Assembly: GCA_027347805.1 (NCBI GenBank)
Contig: DAIEQP010000398.1
Location: 1-15,186, forward strand
Direction of reading: 5' to 3'
Source: Ignavibacteria bacterium
Lineage (GTDB): Bacteria > Bacteroidota > Ignavibacteria > Ignavibacteriales > Melioribacteraceae
Length of the DNA: 15,186 bases
Shown: piece by piece, positions 1 through 6,772 of the stretch
Position numbering within the stretch: position 1 is the first letter of the stretch
Layout: each line of letters begins with the position of its first letter
Made by a program: the position numbers and the translations under genes
The notes under the pieces: model-generated
The model's database searches: none
The model's input: only the letters and a program-made list of their open reading frames with translations
Told to the model about the DNA's origin: nothing

Positions 1-4
1 TGAA

Positions 5-370
5 ATGAGTGACAATTCTATTCCTATGACTAAAGCTGAAAAGGTTATCTGGGAAGAGCTGAAAGCCCAAAGAAAGTTATTGAACCAGATTCTTGAAAAT
101 AATTCTCTGGACAGACTCAAAGATGTATCGGCAAATAAAGCAACAAAAATTTTGAAATGCGGATACGAAACGCTGATGAAGGAAATCAATTCAGGAAATC
201 TAAAAGCAAAAAGAAGAGGGAACGGAATAAGAATTCTTTTAAAGGATTTAGAAGCATATCAGAATTGTGCAATAATAACTCCAAAGATTAAGCATACGCA
301 GGAAAAAATTAGTGCACAGCAAATTTGGGATGATATCCAAGCGGAGAAGAAACGTGGAAAGCATAATTGA
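5..370 (+). CDS. Excisionase-like helix-turn-helix DNA-binding protein
   Basis: The 121-residue product has a charged, probably helical N-terminus (residues 10-40). A segment at about 40-88 follows the MerR/excisionase (HTH_17) pattern: a helix with KATKIL, a second helix with YETLMKEI, the turn SGNLKAKRRG, then a basic strand and an LKDLEAY ending. In this family the fold binds DNA and acts in excision or transcriptional control. The C-terminus (95-121) is charged and unassigned. The ATG lies only 4 nt from the window edge, so its ribosome binding site and any upstream partner cannot be seen. The GTG of the next gene sits inside its 3' end. The fold is a pattern call from sequence; the specific role (excision or repression) is inference. 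Confidence 0.6.
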   Translation: MSDNSIPMTKAEKVIWEELKAQRKLLNQILENNSLDRLKDVSANKATKILKCGYETLMKEINSGNLKAKRRGNGIRILLKDLEAYQNCAIITPKIKHTQEKISAQQIWDDIQAEKKRGKHN

Positions 371-485
371 ATATATCGAGAGCATCCATTTTTTGGTGTG
401 GGTCATGATAGTAATGTGTCTCTATCTCGCAGTTTTCTTTCATAAAGTGATTGACATTTTAAACGAATTAAGGAGGTTCAAATGA
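354..485 (+). CDS. Small single-span membrane protein, GTG start
   Basis: This 43-codon reading frame starts at GTG 354 inside the end of the preceding gene, with GGAG at 343-346 (7-nt spacer). It stops at TGA 483-485, overlapping the next ATG as ATGA. The predicted peptide opens MESIIEYIESIHFLVWV, continues with a hydrophobic run (about residues 12-30, including MIVMCLYLAVFF) and ends with a basic amphipathic tail (VIDILNELRRFK). That fits one membrane helix with a cytoplasmic basic end. The length recalls small phage membrane proteins, but nothing identifies a holin or any other function. An internal ATG at 405 would give a 26-residue version with a worse site. The site and the stop-start overlaps are seen directly; the function is unknown. 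Confidence 0.6.
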   Translation: MESIIEYIESIHFLVWVMIVMCLYLAVFFHKVIDILNELRRFK

Positions 486-865
486 TGTTGATTAACCCAA
501 TCGTATTATTTATTTCTCTTGCAATTACAGTTGCTTTAATCGGGTGGGCAACTTTAGCATATCAAACTATCAAAGGTAAAAATCAGATCATCGCTGATAA
601 AATTACCAAGATTCAAACGCTTGAAGTTACTCTTGAAGCATGGAAGAAAGCAGCACAGGACTATAAGCGAGAGCTCGAGGAAGAACAATTGAGAAGAAGT
701 GCAGTCGCATCTCTTTACGATCAGAAGTCAGAAGAATATGACGAGCTCGACAAACTGCACAAATTAAGTGTCATTGGACTGATGAAACAAACCAACGGCA
801 GATCACGCAAGTTTTTCTCATTAGCACCAGAAAGGGTGGCAGAACATGCAACAGTTGATTTATAA
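482..865 (+). CDS. Membrane-anchored coiled-coil protein, unknown function
   Basis: The 127-residue protein has one N-terminal hydrophobic segment (about residues 4-27, rich in I, V, L, A). A highly charged helical region follows (about 30-90, with KITKIQTLEVTLEAWKK and YKRELEEEQLRR) that looks like a coiled coil, then a short basic tail. This resembles the anchored spanin-like or structural small proteins of phages, but no lysis neighbours are present, so I do not assign one. AGGAGG at 471-476 serves either of two adjacent ATGs, 482 (5-nt spacer) or 485 (8-nt spacer). It overlaps the upstream membrane gene by 4 nt and the next gene by 20 nt, so translation is probably coupled. Confidence 0.7.
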   Translation: MMLINPIVLFISLAITVALIGWATLAYQTIKGKNQIIADKITKIQTLEVTLEAWKKAAQDYKRELEEEQLRRSAVASLYDQKSEEYDELDKLHKLSVIGLMKQTNGRSRKFFSLAPERVAEHATVDL

Positions 866-1112
866 AAGCAACCTTGGTGAAATAAAAACACTCGGCCAGT
901 GGATAAATTTTGCTGACTTACACGGGGCAATTTTTGCCATCAGTTCCGAAGACGCAACAATAAAGCTTGTTACTGGCCCGACGATACAGGAAAAAGTTTT
1001 AAGAGTTTTAACAGAATGGAAGTTTTTCAATAAAAAACCCCAGCAGCGAACTGGGGCTTCAAGATACCGTAAAAGCAAATTTCACAGAAATAACCAGGAG
1101 GTTAAACCATGA
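846..1112 (+). CDS. Hypothetical protein, 88 aa
   Basis: I do not recognise this protein. The N-terminal two thirds look globular (GEIKTLGQWINFADLHGAIF and a later helix EKVLRVLTEWKFF). The C-terminal 25 residues are basic and probably disordered (KKPQQRTGASRYRKSKFHRN). The first ATG has GGGTGG at 835-840 upstream and lies 20 nt inside the preceding gene. The stop TGA 1110-1112 overlaps the next ATG as ATGA. This double coupling supports the frame. A hairpin that would act as a terminator on the opposite strand lies inside the coding sequence at 1032-1056 and falls in the basic tail. Function unknown. Confidence 0.55.
   Translation: MQQLIYKSNLGEIKTLGQWINFADLHGAIFAISSEDATIKLVTGPTIQEKVLRVLTEWKFFNKKPQQRTGASRYRKSKFHRNNQEVKP
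1032..1056 (-). terminator. Intrinsic terminator-like hairpin on the minus strand
   Basis: CCCCAG at 1038-1043 and CTGGGG at 1051-1056 form a perfect 6-bp GC-rich stem with a 7-nt loop. Six A residues (1032-1037) precede it on the + strand, so read from the minus strand this is stem, loop, stem, then six U. No U-run follows on the + strand, so it should not stop the operon. It lies inside the 846-1112 coding region. A minus-strand terminator makes sense only if antisense transcription runs through this region; no minus-strand gene is evident. Confidence 0.5.
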
Positions 1113-1252
1113 ACACCAACAAATCTAAACAACAGAAATCGAAAACACAAAAGAATATCGTTAAGCAGGAACGCGACACAGCTCGTCTTCATCCGCTGTT
1201 CTCTGGAATGTTTCGCACGATGTTTCCGCATCTTCCTCAAGGAGGTAAATAA
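1109..1252 (+). CDS. Small basic protein, 47 aa
   Basis: This short frame starts at ATG 1109 with AGGAGG at 1096-1101 (7-nt spacer), which is near ideal. It stops at TAA 1250-1252, overlapping the next gene's ATG as TAATG. The N-terminal half is lysine and glutamine rich (MNTNKSKQQKSKTQKN). The second half holds LHPLFSGMFRTMFPHL, a short hydrophobic, aromatic stretch. I do not recognise it. Its position directly before a recombination gene suggests an early accessory function, but that is only context. The coupling at both ends and the ribosome binding site are the evidence that it is real. Confidence 0.55.
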   Translation: MNTNKSKQQKSKTQKNIVKQERDTARLHPLFSGMFRTMFPHLPQGGK

Positions 1253-2247
1253 TGGCTGATCTAGTAAGATTCACTGAAAAAAAGATTGGAGATAATAATC
1301 AACTCCAAGTATTCATTAACGAAGCCAGACCACTTGCAAATGTGGTATTCCCTGAGACACTACCTTTCAGTGATAAATATTGCAAACTCGGAATTGAAGT
1401 CGTTACCGTTGATCCAAATAACGACAAGCATATTTATAAAAATGAAAGTGGTGGTTACTGCTTACATCTTTCCAAATTAAATGAAATTGCAAAAGCTGCA
1501 AAAATCAGGACTGTTGATTCGCGCTTACTCGAAAGAAAAGTTGATCAGAATGGTCAGGTTACTTTTATTTCTCATCAGGTGACTGTTGAATATAGAACAG
1601 TTACCGGCGAAATGATTAAAGAATCTTACACCGGCAAGTATGATTACTTTAACGATGTTGCAACAAAAAAAGAAGGACAGGTAAAAAGCCGGAGAAAACA
1701 TGCTGAGGCTTTAGCAGAATCAAACGCATTAACCAGAGCATTTAACAAAGTTCTTCCTCAATTGCCTCAGTCATTTGATTTGAAGGAATTCTCAAAACCG
1801 TTTTTGATTCCATATGTAATCGATGATAAAGATGCTTTGATTGCTGATCTGCCGAAAGAAGATCAGATTGCAATTAAGAAACAATTGGCGTTAAGCAGGT
1901 TAAATCTTACAGATAAAATTTATCCACAGAAAAAAGATGAACCTGAAATTGTTGATGCAGTTGTTATTACCGATGAAGATAAAAGAACCATCCCAGCACC
2001 GGAACAGCAAGAAGAAGATTTTAGATCAAAGAATAAAATTGTTGCAAATGAATTTAAAGAATCATCTCAGAAAGAACGCACAGAAAAAATTATGAACCTT
2101 GTTACCTTAACCGGTTACAAGGACCCAAACAACATTGCCATAAGCTCTGCGAGAATTGAAAAACAAACCGTTGAAAACCAGATCGCTTTTCTTGAACGAT
2201 TATTAAATCTCCAATCTGAAATGCAGACGACAGAGGCACCATTATGA
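1252..2247 (+). CDS. Putative single-strand annealing / recombination protein
   Basis: The 331-residue protein has an N-terminal domain (about 1-190) and a charged, low-complexity linker (about 215-270, with EPEIVDAV and APEQQEEDF). A helical C-terminus follows. Residues 68-80 read GYCLHLSKLNEIAKAAKI, and 151-164 read AEALAESNALTRAF, a helix like the A-E-T-x-A-x-x-R-A element of Rad52-superfamily and related phage annealing proteins. Such proteins pair complementary single strands in phage recombination. It lies directly before sbcD and sbcC homologues (4-nt overlap with sbcD), where phages commonly place annealing proteins. GGAGG at 1240-1244 precedes ATG 1252. The family call rests on short motifs and context and is not secure; a different early DNA-binding function is possible. 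Confidence 0.45.
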   Translation: MADLVRFTEKKIGDNNQLQVFINEARPLANVVFPETLPFSDKYCKLGIEVVTVDPNNDKHIYKNESGGYCLHLSKLNEIAKAAKIRTVDSRLLERKVDQNGQVTFISHQVTVEYRTVTGEMIKESYTGKYDYFNDVATKKEGQVKSRRKHAEALAESNALTRAFNKVLPQLPQSFDLKEFSKPFLIPYVIDDKDALIADLPKEDQIAIKKQLALSRLNLTDKIYPQKKDEPEIVDAVVITDEDKRTIPAPEQQEEDFRSKNKIVANEFKESSQKERTEKIMNLVTLTGYKDPNNIAISSARIEKQTVENQIAFLERLLNLQSEMQTTEAPL

Positions 2248-3485
2248 AAACCTTTCGTTTCATTCATACAGCCGACTGGCATGCATCTTCCGATCCGGTG
2301 AAGCAGAAAAAGCTAAAAGATTCACTTGATCAGATTCTCGATTTCGTTAAAACAAACGAAGTTGAAGCAATCATTCATTGCGGCGATGTTTGGGATAGCT
2401 CTCAGGATTTTAACGGTAAGGGCGGTGTTCCTATTGTGTTTGAATACCTGCGTAAACTTTCGAAGCACGTTAATTATATTTTCATTGTTAAGGGAAACAA
2501 CAGCCACGATGCTCCCGGCAGCATTGCACTTCTTCACCAGCTGGAACCAAATATTTTAGCTTATGAATACCCTGTTTGTTTACTAAAGGTCTCTAACGAA
2601 TTTCATAATTATGAAAGTATTAAAGATATATTTAGAGACGAACAACCAATACATGCATCTGCAGATTACATCATTTCACTAATTCCTTATCCAACAAAAG
2701 CATCTTTCATTTCAGATCAGTCAATTGATAATAATAATTCAGACTTCATTGAAAAGTTTGAAGGTGTGTTTGAATTGATAGGGGATGTAACTAAGGAATA
2801 TTCCTGCCCGAAGATTTTAGGTGCTCACCTGAATGTTGTCGGATCTCGCTTGAGTTCTGGTCAGTCGCTGGTATCCCAAGACATCATGGTCGCACCTTCA
2901 ACGCTTGATAAAGCCGGTGCTGATTATGTAGCACTGGGACATATTCACCTTGATCAAATGATCGCACCTTTCAAATATTACTCTGGCTCTATTTATAATA
3001 AAAACTGGGGTGAGACAGAACAGAAATCATTTAAAGTGATTGAACTGCAAAAGCATAATCAAGAAAACCTTTCTGCAATCTGCCGGATTGATACAATCCC
3101 TCTCGTTTCTGCAAGACCAATGGTAACTGTTAACGCTGAGTTCTGCCCAAATGATCCACATACGGATTTTATTTATGATAATGACCTTTCTGATGAATCT
3201 TACAATAATGCAGAAGTTAGACTGCGTATTAAAATAAAAGAAAGTGATAAAAATTTATTAACGCAGGAAAAGATTGAATGGCTTAAAACGTTTTTTGGTA
3301 GTGATGCAAAGATCGAAATAAATATTGTCCCTAATGAACGAGAAAGCCGTTCTGAACAGATTATGAATTGCGTTTCACTTACTCAAGAAGTAAATGAATT
3401 TGCAACCGTAACAAATGCTTTACTGGAACTACCTCAGTCAATCCTTGATAAAGTTTCTCAACTCCAAGAGGAGGTGCATTTATGA
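2244..3485 (+). CDS. sbcD: SbcD/Mre11-like DNA double-strand break nuclease
   Basis: The 413-residue protein is a metallophosphoesterase of the SbcD/Mre11/T4 gp47 family. The metal-binding motifs are in order: DWH (D11, H13), GDVWD (D48), KGNNSHD at 83-89 in the place of GNHD/E, a histidine at about 195 (GAHLNVVG), and GHIH at 232-235. All essential positions seem present. The C-terminal third should be the capping and partner-binding part. With its Rad50-like partner this nuclease resects DNA ends and opens hairpins; in T4 it supports recombination-dependent replication. It overlaps the upstream gene by 4 nt, and its TGA overlaps the natural ATG of sbcC as ATGA, with AGGAGGTG at 3469-3476 just before. 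Identification is confident; the role in this phage is inferred from the family. Confidence 0.93.
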   Translation: MKTFRFIHTADWHASSDPVKQKKLKDSLDQILDFVKTNEVEAIIHCGDVWDSSQDFNGKGGVPIVFEYLRKLSKHVNYIFIVKGNNSHDAPGSIALLHQLEPNILAYEYPVCLLKVSNEFHNYESIKDIFRDEQPIHASADYIISLIPYPTKASFISDQSIDNNNSDFIEKFEGVFELIGDVTKEYSCPKILGAHLNVVGSRLSSGQSLVSQDIMVAPSTLDKAGADYVALGHIHLDQMIAPFKYYSGSIYNKNWGETEQKSFKVIELQKHNQENLSAICRIDTIPLVSARPMVTVNAEFCPNDPHTDFIYDNDLSDESYNNAEVRLRIKIKESDKNLLTQEKIEWLKTFFGSDAKIEINIVPNERESRSEQIMNCVSLTQEVNEFATVTNALLELPQSILDKVSQLQEEVHL

Positions 3486-3532
3486 GAATTCTATAACTTA
3501 AACTCCGTGGTGCCATTGGCATCAAAAAAGGT
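3482..3532 (+). other. Natural 5' end of sbcC, cut by an in-frame TAA
   Basis: ATG 3482 has a perfect AGGAGGTG site (3469-3476) and overlaps the sbcD stop as ATGA, so it is clearly the designed start of sbcC. The frame reads MRIL, then TAA at 3494-3496, then LKLRGAIGIKKG straight into the 3533 frame. SbcC/Rad50 proteins begin with exactly this kind of strand (M-x-I-L-x-L-K-L), and the TAA sits where an aromatic residue such as Tyr (TAC or TAT) would be expected. One base change explains it. Downstream starts in this frame are poor: TTG 3533 has no good ribosome binding site. Confidence 0.85.
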
Positions 3533-5842
3533 TTGGGCGTTGATGAAATTGAAATCGACTTCACAAAATTACAGCCCGGACTTATTGCACTAACCGGCAG
3601 AAATGGTTCCGGTAAAACAACCATTATGGAAAATCTTCATCCATATCGTACTATGGTTAGTAGAGACGGTTCGCTTCAATCACATTTCTTTTTGAAAGAT
3701 TCATATCGAATTCTTGAATTTGAATATGATGGAAGATTCTACAAATCGCAAATTCTTATCGATGCGTTAACCGGAGGAAGTGAAGCGTATTTATTTACTG
3801 GTGAAGATGATGAAGATGCCCTTGCTCTCAATGATGGCAAAGTTACAACCTATGATGAAGAGATCGAAAAGCTTCTAGGCAGCCAGGAATTGTTTTTCAA
3901 TTCTGTTTTCTCCGGTCAGAAATCCAAAGGTATAGCTGAACTAAAACCGGCTGAACGAAGAAAACTTTTTTATGAACTGCTTAATCTCGACTCCTATGAA
4001 AAGTATCTCGAACGTGCGAAAGCCGAACTTAAGAAAGAAGAGCTGGCACTCGCCGAGGTTGAAGGCCAGATAAAAGCAATCGGTGAAATCTCTCCTAGTC
4101 TAATTGATGAATTGCGAAATGATGAAGCTCAACTTGCCGCAAATGTTTTGGCGTTAATTGAAGAGAGAAAACACATCACGTCCCAAATTGAGGAACTCCA
4201 GTCAATAATCAACGATGCTGATGTTCAAATTGGAATCGCCGAAAAGAAACTCGCTGATCAATTTCTTTTGAAAGATGAAATTAAATCCTACGAAAAAACG
4301 ATTGAAAACATTGCCAACGAGCACAACAAAAAAGTATTCCGGCTTAACTCTGATATTACTGATTCTGAACAGTTAATCAAGAAGTATGAAAACATTGTCC
4401 TCTTAAAGGATGAAATTCTGGAAGGACTTAACTCAATTGCAGATTATGAAAAATCAGTAAAATTATTTGTTGAAGACCGGACTCACCTGATTTCCAAAAA
4501 AGCCGATTTGCAGGAAGCTTATTCAAAAAGTTATGCTGCGCTTTCAGAGAAAGAAAGTGGTTTGAAAAGCAAAAGGGATGAACATCAAAAGCTTAATTGG
4601 GCTTTATCCCAGATTAAAGATTCCATTTCAAGAGCTATTAAAGATTCTGAATTGATTTCAAACGTGCCGTGCGATGAAAACACAGGCCAATCATGCAAGT
4701 TCCTTTCAAACGCTTATGAAAGCAAAAACAAACTCGAACAGCTGCAGAAACAGGAAGCTAATTTGTTGCACTCCTTCAATGACTTTGCAGAACAGCTCTC
4801 GCATATTGAGAAAGAAATTATTTCTGAAAAGAATTTACTCGATGAAAAATTCTCCGTTGAACGCGGAAGCATTTCTGTAAAACTTGATCAAATTGAAGCT
4901 GTAATTCGTGATGAACAAAAAATCGTTTCTGATCTGAAATCAAAACAGTATGAAGAAAAGAAAAAGCAGTTAGATGCTGCAGAAAAGAACATCGCTGTTT
5001 TAACAGAGAAAATTAACAGCTGTAAAATTCTTATCGAGTCTGAGAAGAATTCCATTCAGGACCAGATTAAACATATTGAAGATTCCATCGTTGCTACAAA
5101 AAAAGAAATAGATGATTCTCTTGCTGATTACATTAATTCTTTAAAGTCTTCAAAAGATCAGGTTTACAAACAACTCAAAGATTACGAATTAAAACGCGAT
5201 GCAGTATGCTTCGAAATTGATGCAGAAAAGAATCAGATCGCTGACATCAATAATCAAATATCACTGATCGAAAAGAATCTCACGCTGTCAATGGAACTGA
5301 CTGCAAAGAAGAGTTCAATACAAACCGAGATTCAGGATTGGACTTTCCTATGCAAAGCTTTTGATAAAACCGGAATACCAGTTCTCAAGCTGGAAAACTC
5401 CGGAGTCGAAATCACCAACATCGCAAACGAACTCCTTTCTCTTTTTGAAAACAAATTCAGAATTGTTTTTGAAACCACATCCTTAACCAAGGATAAGAAA
5501 AAACAAAAAGAAACCTTCGACATAAACATCGTTGAAGAGGATGGTGTCTGCGAGATCGGCAACAAGTCGGGAGGTCAGCAGGTGTGGCTGGAAACAGCAA
5601 TCCAGCTTGCAATTTCTCTCGTTGTCAGAAAGCAGGGGAGAAACATTGAGACTTCATTCCTTGATGAAAAAGACGGCGCTTTAGATCTGGATAACGCTTA
5701 CTCCTACATCGAAATGTTGAAGAAAGCTCATGAAATGAGTGGTGTTTATAACACGTTTATAATCACTCATAGAACTGAACTTCTCGATTTTATTCCTCAG
5801 CAGGTAAAATTAACCAATGGCATTCTCGAGGTGATAAGCTGA
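3533..5842 (+). CDS. sbcC: SbcC/Rad50-like ATPase, 5' end interrupted
   Basis: This is the ATPase partner of SbcD (T4 gp46/Rad50 family). Numbering from TTG 3533 gives 769 residues. Walker A is GRNGSGKTT at 22-30. Long coiled coils flank a central hook (about 150-620) with paired cysteines at 380 and 388 (VPCDENTGQSC), a zinc-hook-like turn. The ABC signature KSGGQ is at 678-682, Walker B FLDEKDGALD at 709-718 and the H-loop histidine at about 746. The whole ATPase is therefore present. Only the first strand is lost, because the natural frame from 3482 has a TAA at codon 5. The gene may be dead, may be read by reinitiation or readthrough, or the base may be a sequence error. The stop overlaps the next gene by 1 nt. 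Confidence 0.92.
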   Translation: MGVDEIEIDFTKLQPGLIALTGRNGSGKTTIMENLHPYRTMVSRDGSLQSHFFLKDSYRILEFEYDGRFYKSQILIDALTGGSEAYLFTGEDDEDALALNDGKVTTYDEEIEKLLGSQELFFNSVFSGQKSKGIAELKPAERRKLFYELLNLDSYEKYLERAKAELKKEELALAEVEGQIKAIGEISPSLIDELRNDEAQLAANVLALIEERKHITSQIEELQSIINDADVQIGIAEKKLADQFLLKDEIKSYEKTIENIANEHNKKVFRLNSDITDSEQLIKKYENIVLLKDEILEGLNSIADYEKSVKLFVEDRTHLISKKADLQEAYSKSYAALSEKESGLKSKRDEHQKLNWALSQIKDSISRAIKDSELISNVPCDENTGQSCKFLSNAYESKNKLEQLQKQEANLLHSFNDFAEQLSHIEKEIISEKNLLDEKFSVERGSISVKLDQIEAVIRDEQKIVSDLKSKQYEEKKKQLDAAEKNIAVLTEKINSCKILIESEKNSIQDQIKHIEDSIVATKKEIDDSLADYINSLKSSKDQVYKQLKDYELKRDAVCFEIDAEKNQIADINNQISLIEKNLTLSMELTAKKSSIQTEIQDWTFLCKAFDKTGIPVLKLENSGVEITNIANELLSLFENKFRIVFETTSLTKDKKKQKETFDINIVEEDGVCEIGNKSGGQQVWLETAIQLAISLVVRKQGRNIETSFLDEKDGALDLDNAYSYIEMLKKAHEMSGVYNTFIITHRTELLDFIPQQVKLTNGILEVIS

Positions 5843-6306
5843 TGAAAGAGATCCCGTTAACAAGAGGAAAAGTTGCTCTGGTTGATGATGATGACTTTGA
5901 AGAACTCTCGAAGTATAAATGGCATTGCATGAAGTATCGTGATAAACTTTATGCCCGCCGGTGCGTGGGAAGGAATACTAAAATCTATATGCACCGGCAT
6001 ATTGCCGGAGATCCCGAAGGTTTAGTCGTTGACCATGGTGACGGTAACGGATTGAACAATCAAAAATATAATCTTCGCAACTGCACACAAAGAGAAAACA
6101 CATGCAATCGTCCAGCCAGGATTAATTCATCGTCATTCTTTAAAGGTGTTTCAAGGGATGGCAACAGGTGGGTTGCTAAAATCACACATGAAGGGATAAC
6201 AAAATTTATCGGGTCTTTTTCTGATGAGATTGAGGCAGCTATGGCATACGATCGTGAGGCGTGGAACCTCCAAGGTGCATTTGCACAAACAAACTTTGAC
6301 ATTTAA
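5842..6306 (+). CDS. HNH homing-type endonuclease with AP2 DNA-binding domain
   Basis: The 154-residue protein joins an HNH nuclease core (about 48-90: YMHRHI, then VVDHGDGNGLNN with H65 and N72-N73, then YNLRNCTQREN) to an AP2-type DNA-binding domain at about 97-152 (FFKGVSRDGNRWVAKI, a FIGSF strand, and an AYDREAWN helix). This is the standard layout of free-standing phage homing endonucleases (HNH_3 plus AP2), which nick or cut related phage genomes lacking the gene and so spread themselves. Its ATG overlaps the sbcC stop as TGATG, so it sits flush against the recombination cassette without breaking it. Length is typical and no catalytic residue seems missing. The domain call is confident; current mobility is inference. 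Confidence 0.9.
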   Translation: MKEIPLTRGKVALVDDDDFEELSKYKWHCMKYRDKLYARRCVGRNTKIYMHRHIAGDPEGLVVDHGDGNGLNNQKYNLRNCTQRENTCNRPARINSSSFFKGVSRDGNRWVAKITHEGITKFIGSFSDEIEAAMAYDREAWNLQGAFAQTNFDI

Positions 6307-6318
6307 GGAATTCAGAAC

Positions 6319-6505
6319 ATGGATAAAAAAAAATCCTACTCGAACAGTCAGCTATTTGATGAACGGAGAATTTAAAGTGACTCCGTTTATAAGACTTCAA
6401 GGAAAATGGCTTGATGAGTTGGGTTTTAAAGTTGGTTCAAAATTTTCTGCTGAGATAAAAGAAGGCAAAATCTTATTAAAAATTGGAGAGTATAATGGCA
6501 AATAA
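6319..6505 (+). CDS. SymE-like protein, frameshifted at an A9 run
   Basis: The reading frame ending at TAA 6503-6505 encodes VTPFIRLQGKWLDELGF, then a glycine turn, then a short beta segment (AEIKEGKILLKI). This is the SymE family pattern, a SpoVT/AbrB-fold toxin regulated as a type I toxin in Escherichia coli. The natural start is ATG 6319, with AAGGA at 6305-6309 (9-nt spacer), but it runs through nine A residues (6325-6333) and stops at TAA 6373-6375 after 18 codons. With eight A residues it would give one 61-residue protein starting MDKKNPTRTVSYLMNGEF. Without a shift, ATG 6359 still gives a 48-residue protein covering the core, but with no good ribosome binding site. It overlaps the next gene by 11 nt. 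Whether it is a toxin here is unknown. Confidence 0.6.
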
Positions 6506-6761
6506 TAAATCATTAGGAGAAATAGTATTCCCGCGAATAGAGATTATGGAATACAGTGGAAGTGATGAGACTTTCACATTAGAAATCTCTGGCAACGGCA
6601 AAAAAATAAGAGTGAAACTTTTTACGAATCAAGTAAAAGATTTAACAGACAAAGCCCGTGAAGTGGTTGGCAAGAAAAGAGATTACGTCTTACAAAAATG
6701 GAATAGTTATCTGCGCTTAAAAAATTACACTGGTTATCAATCACCTGACGGTAAGGACTAG
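6495..6761 (+). CDS. Hypothetical protein, 88 aa
   Basis: I do not recognise this protein. It has alternating beta-like stretches (GEIVFPRIEIMEY, TFTLEISGNGKKIRVKLF) and then a basic helical half (VKDLTDKAREVVGKKRDYVLQKW). I chose ATG 6495 because GGAG at 6485-6488 sits 6 nt upstream; a TTG at 6483 is in frame but lacks such a site. The gene ends in TAG, 11 nt before the next ATG. It overlaps the end of the SymE-like frame, so the two may be a translational pair, and the partner could be an antidote or an unrelated phage protein. Nothing in the sequence decides this. Confidence 0.6.
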   Translation: MANNKSLGEIVFPRIEIMEYSGSDETFTLEISGNGKKIRVKLFTNQVKDLTDKAREVVGKKRDYVLQKWNSYLRLKNYTGYQSPDGKD

Positions 6762-6772
6762 GAGAAAAAATT

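Noticed and set aside
3482..5842. General reassignment of TAA as a sense codon
   Set aside because: TAA, TGA and TAG all end other genes in the window at positions set by overlaps with the next start, so a changed code is not needed to explain one TAA.
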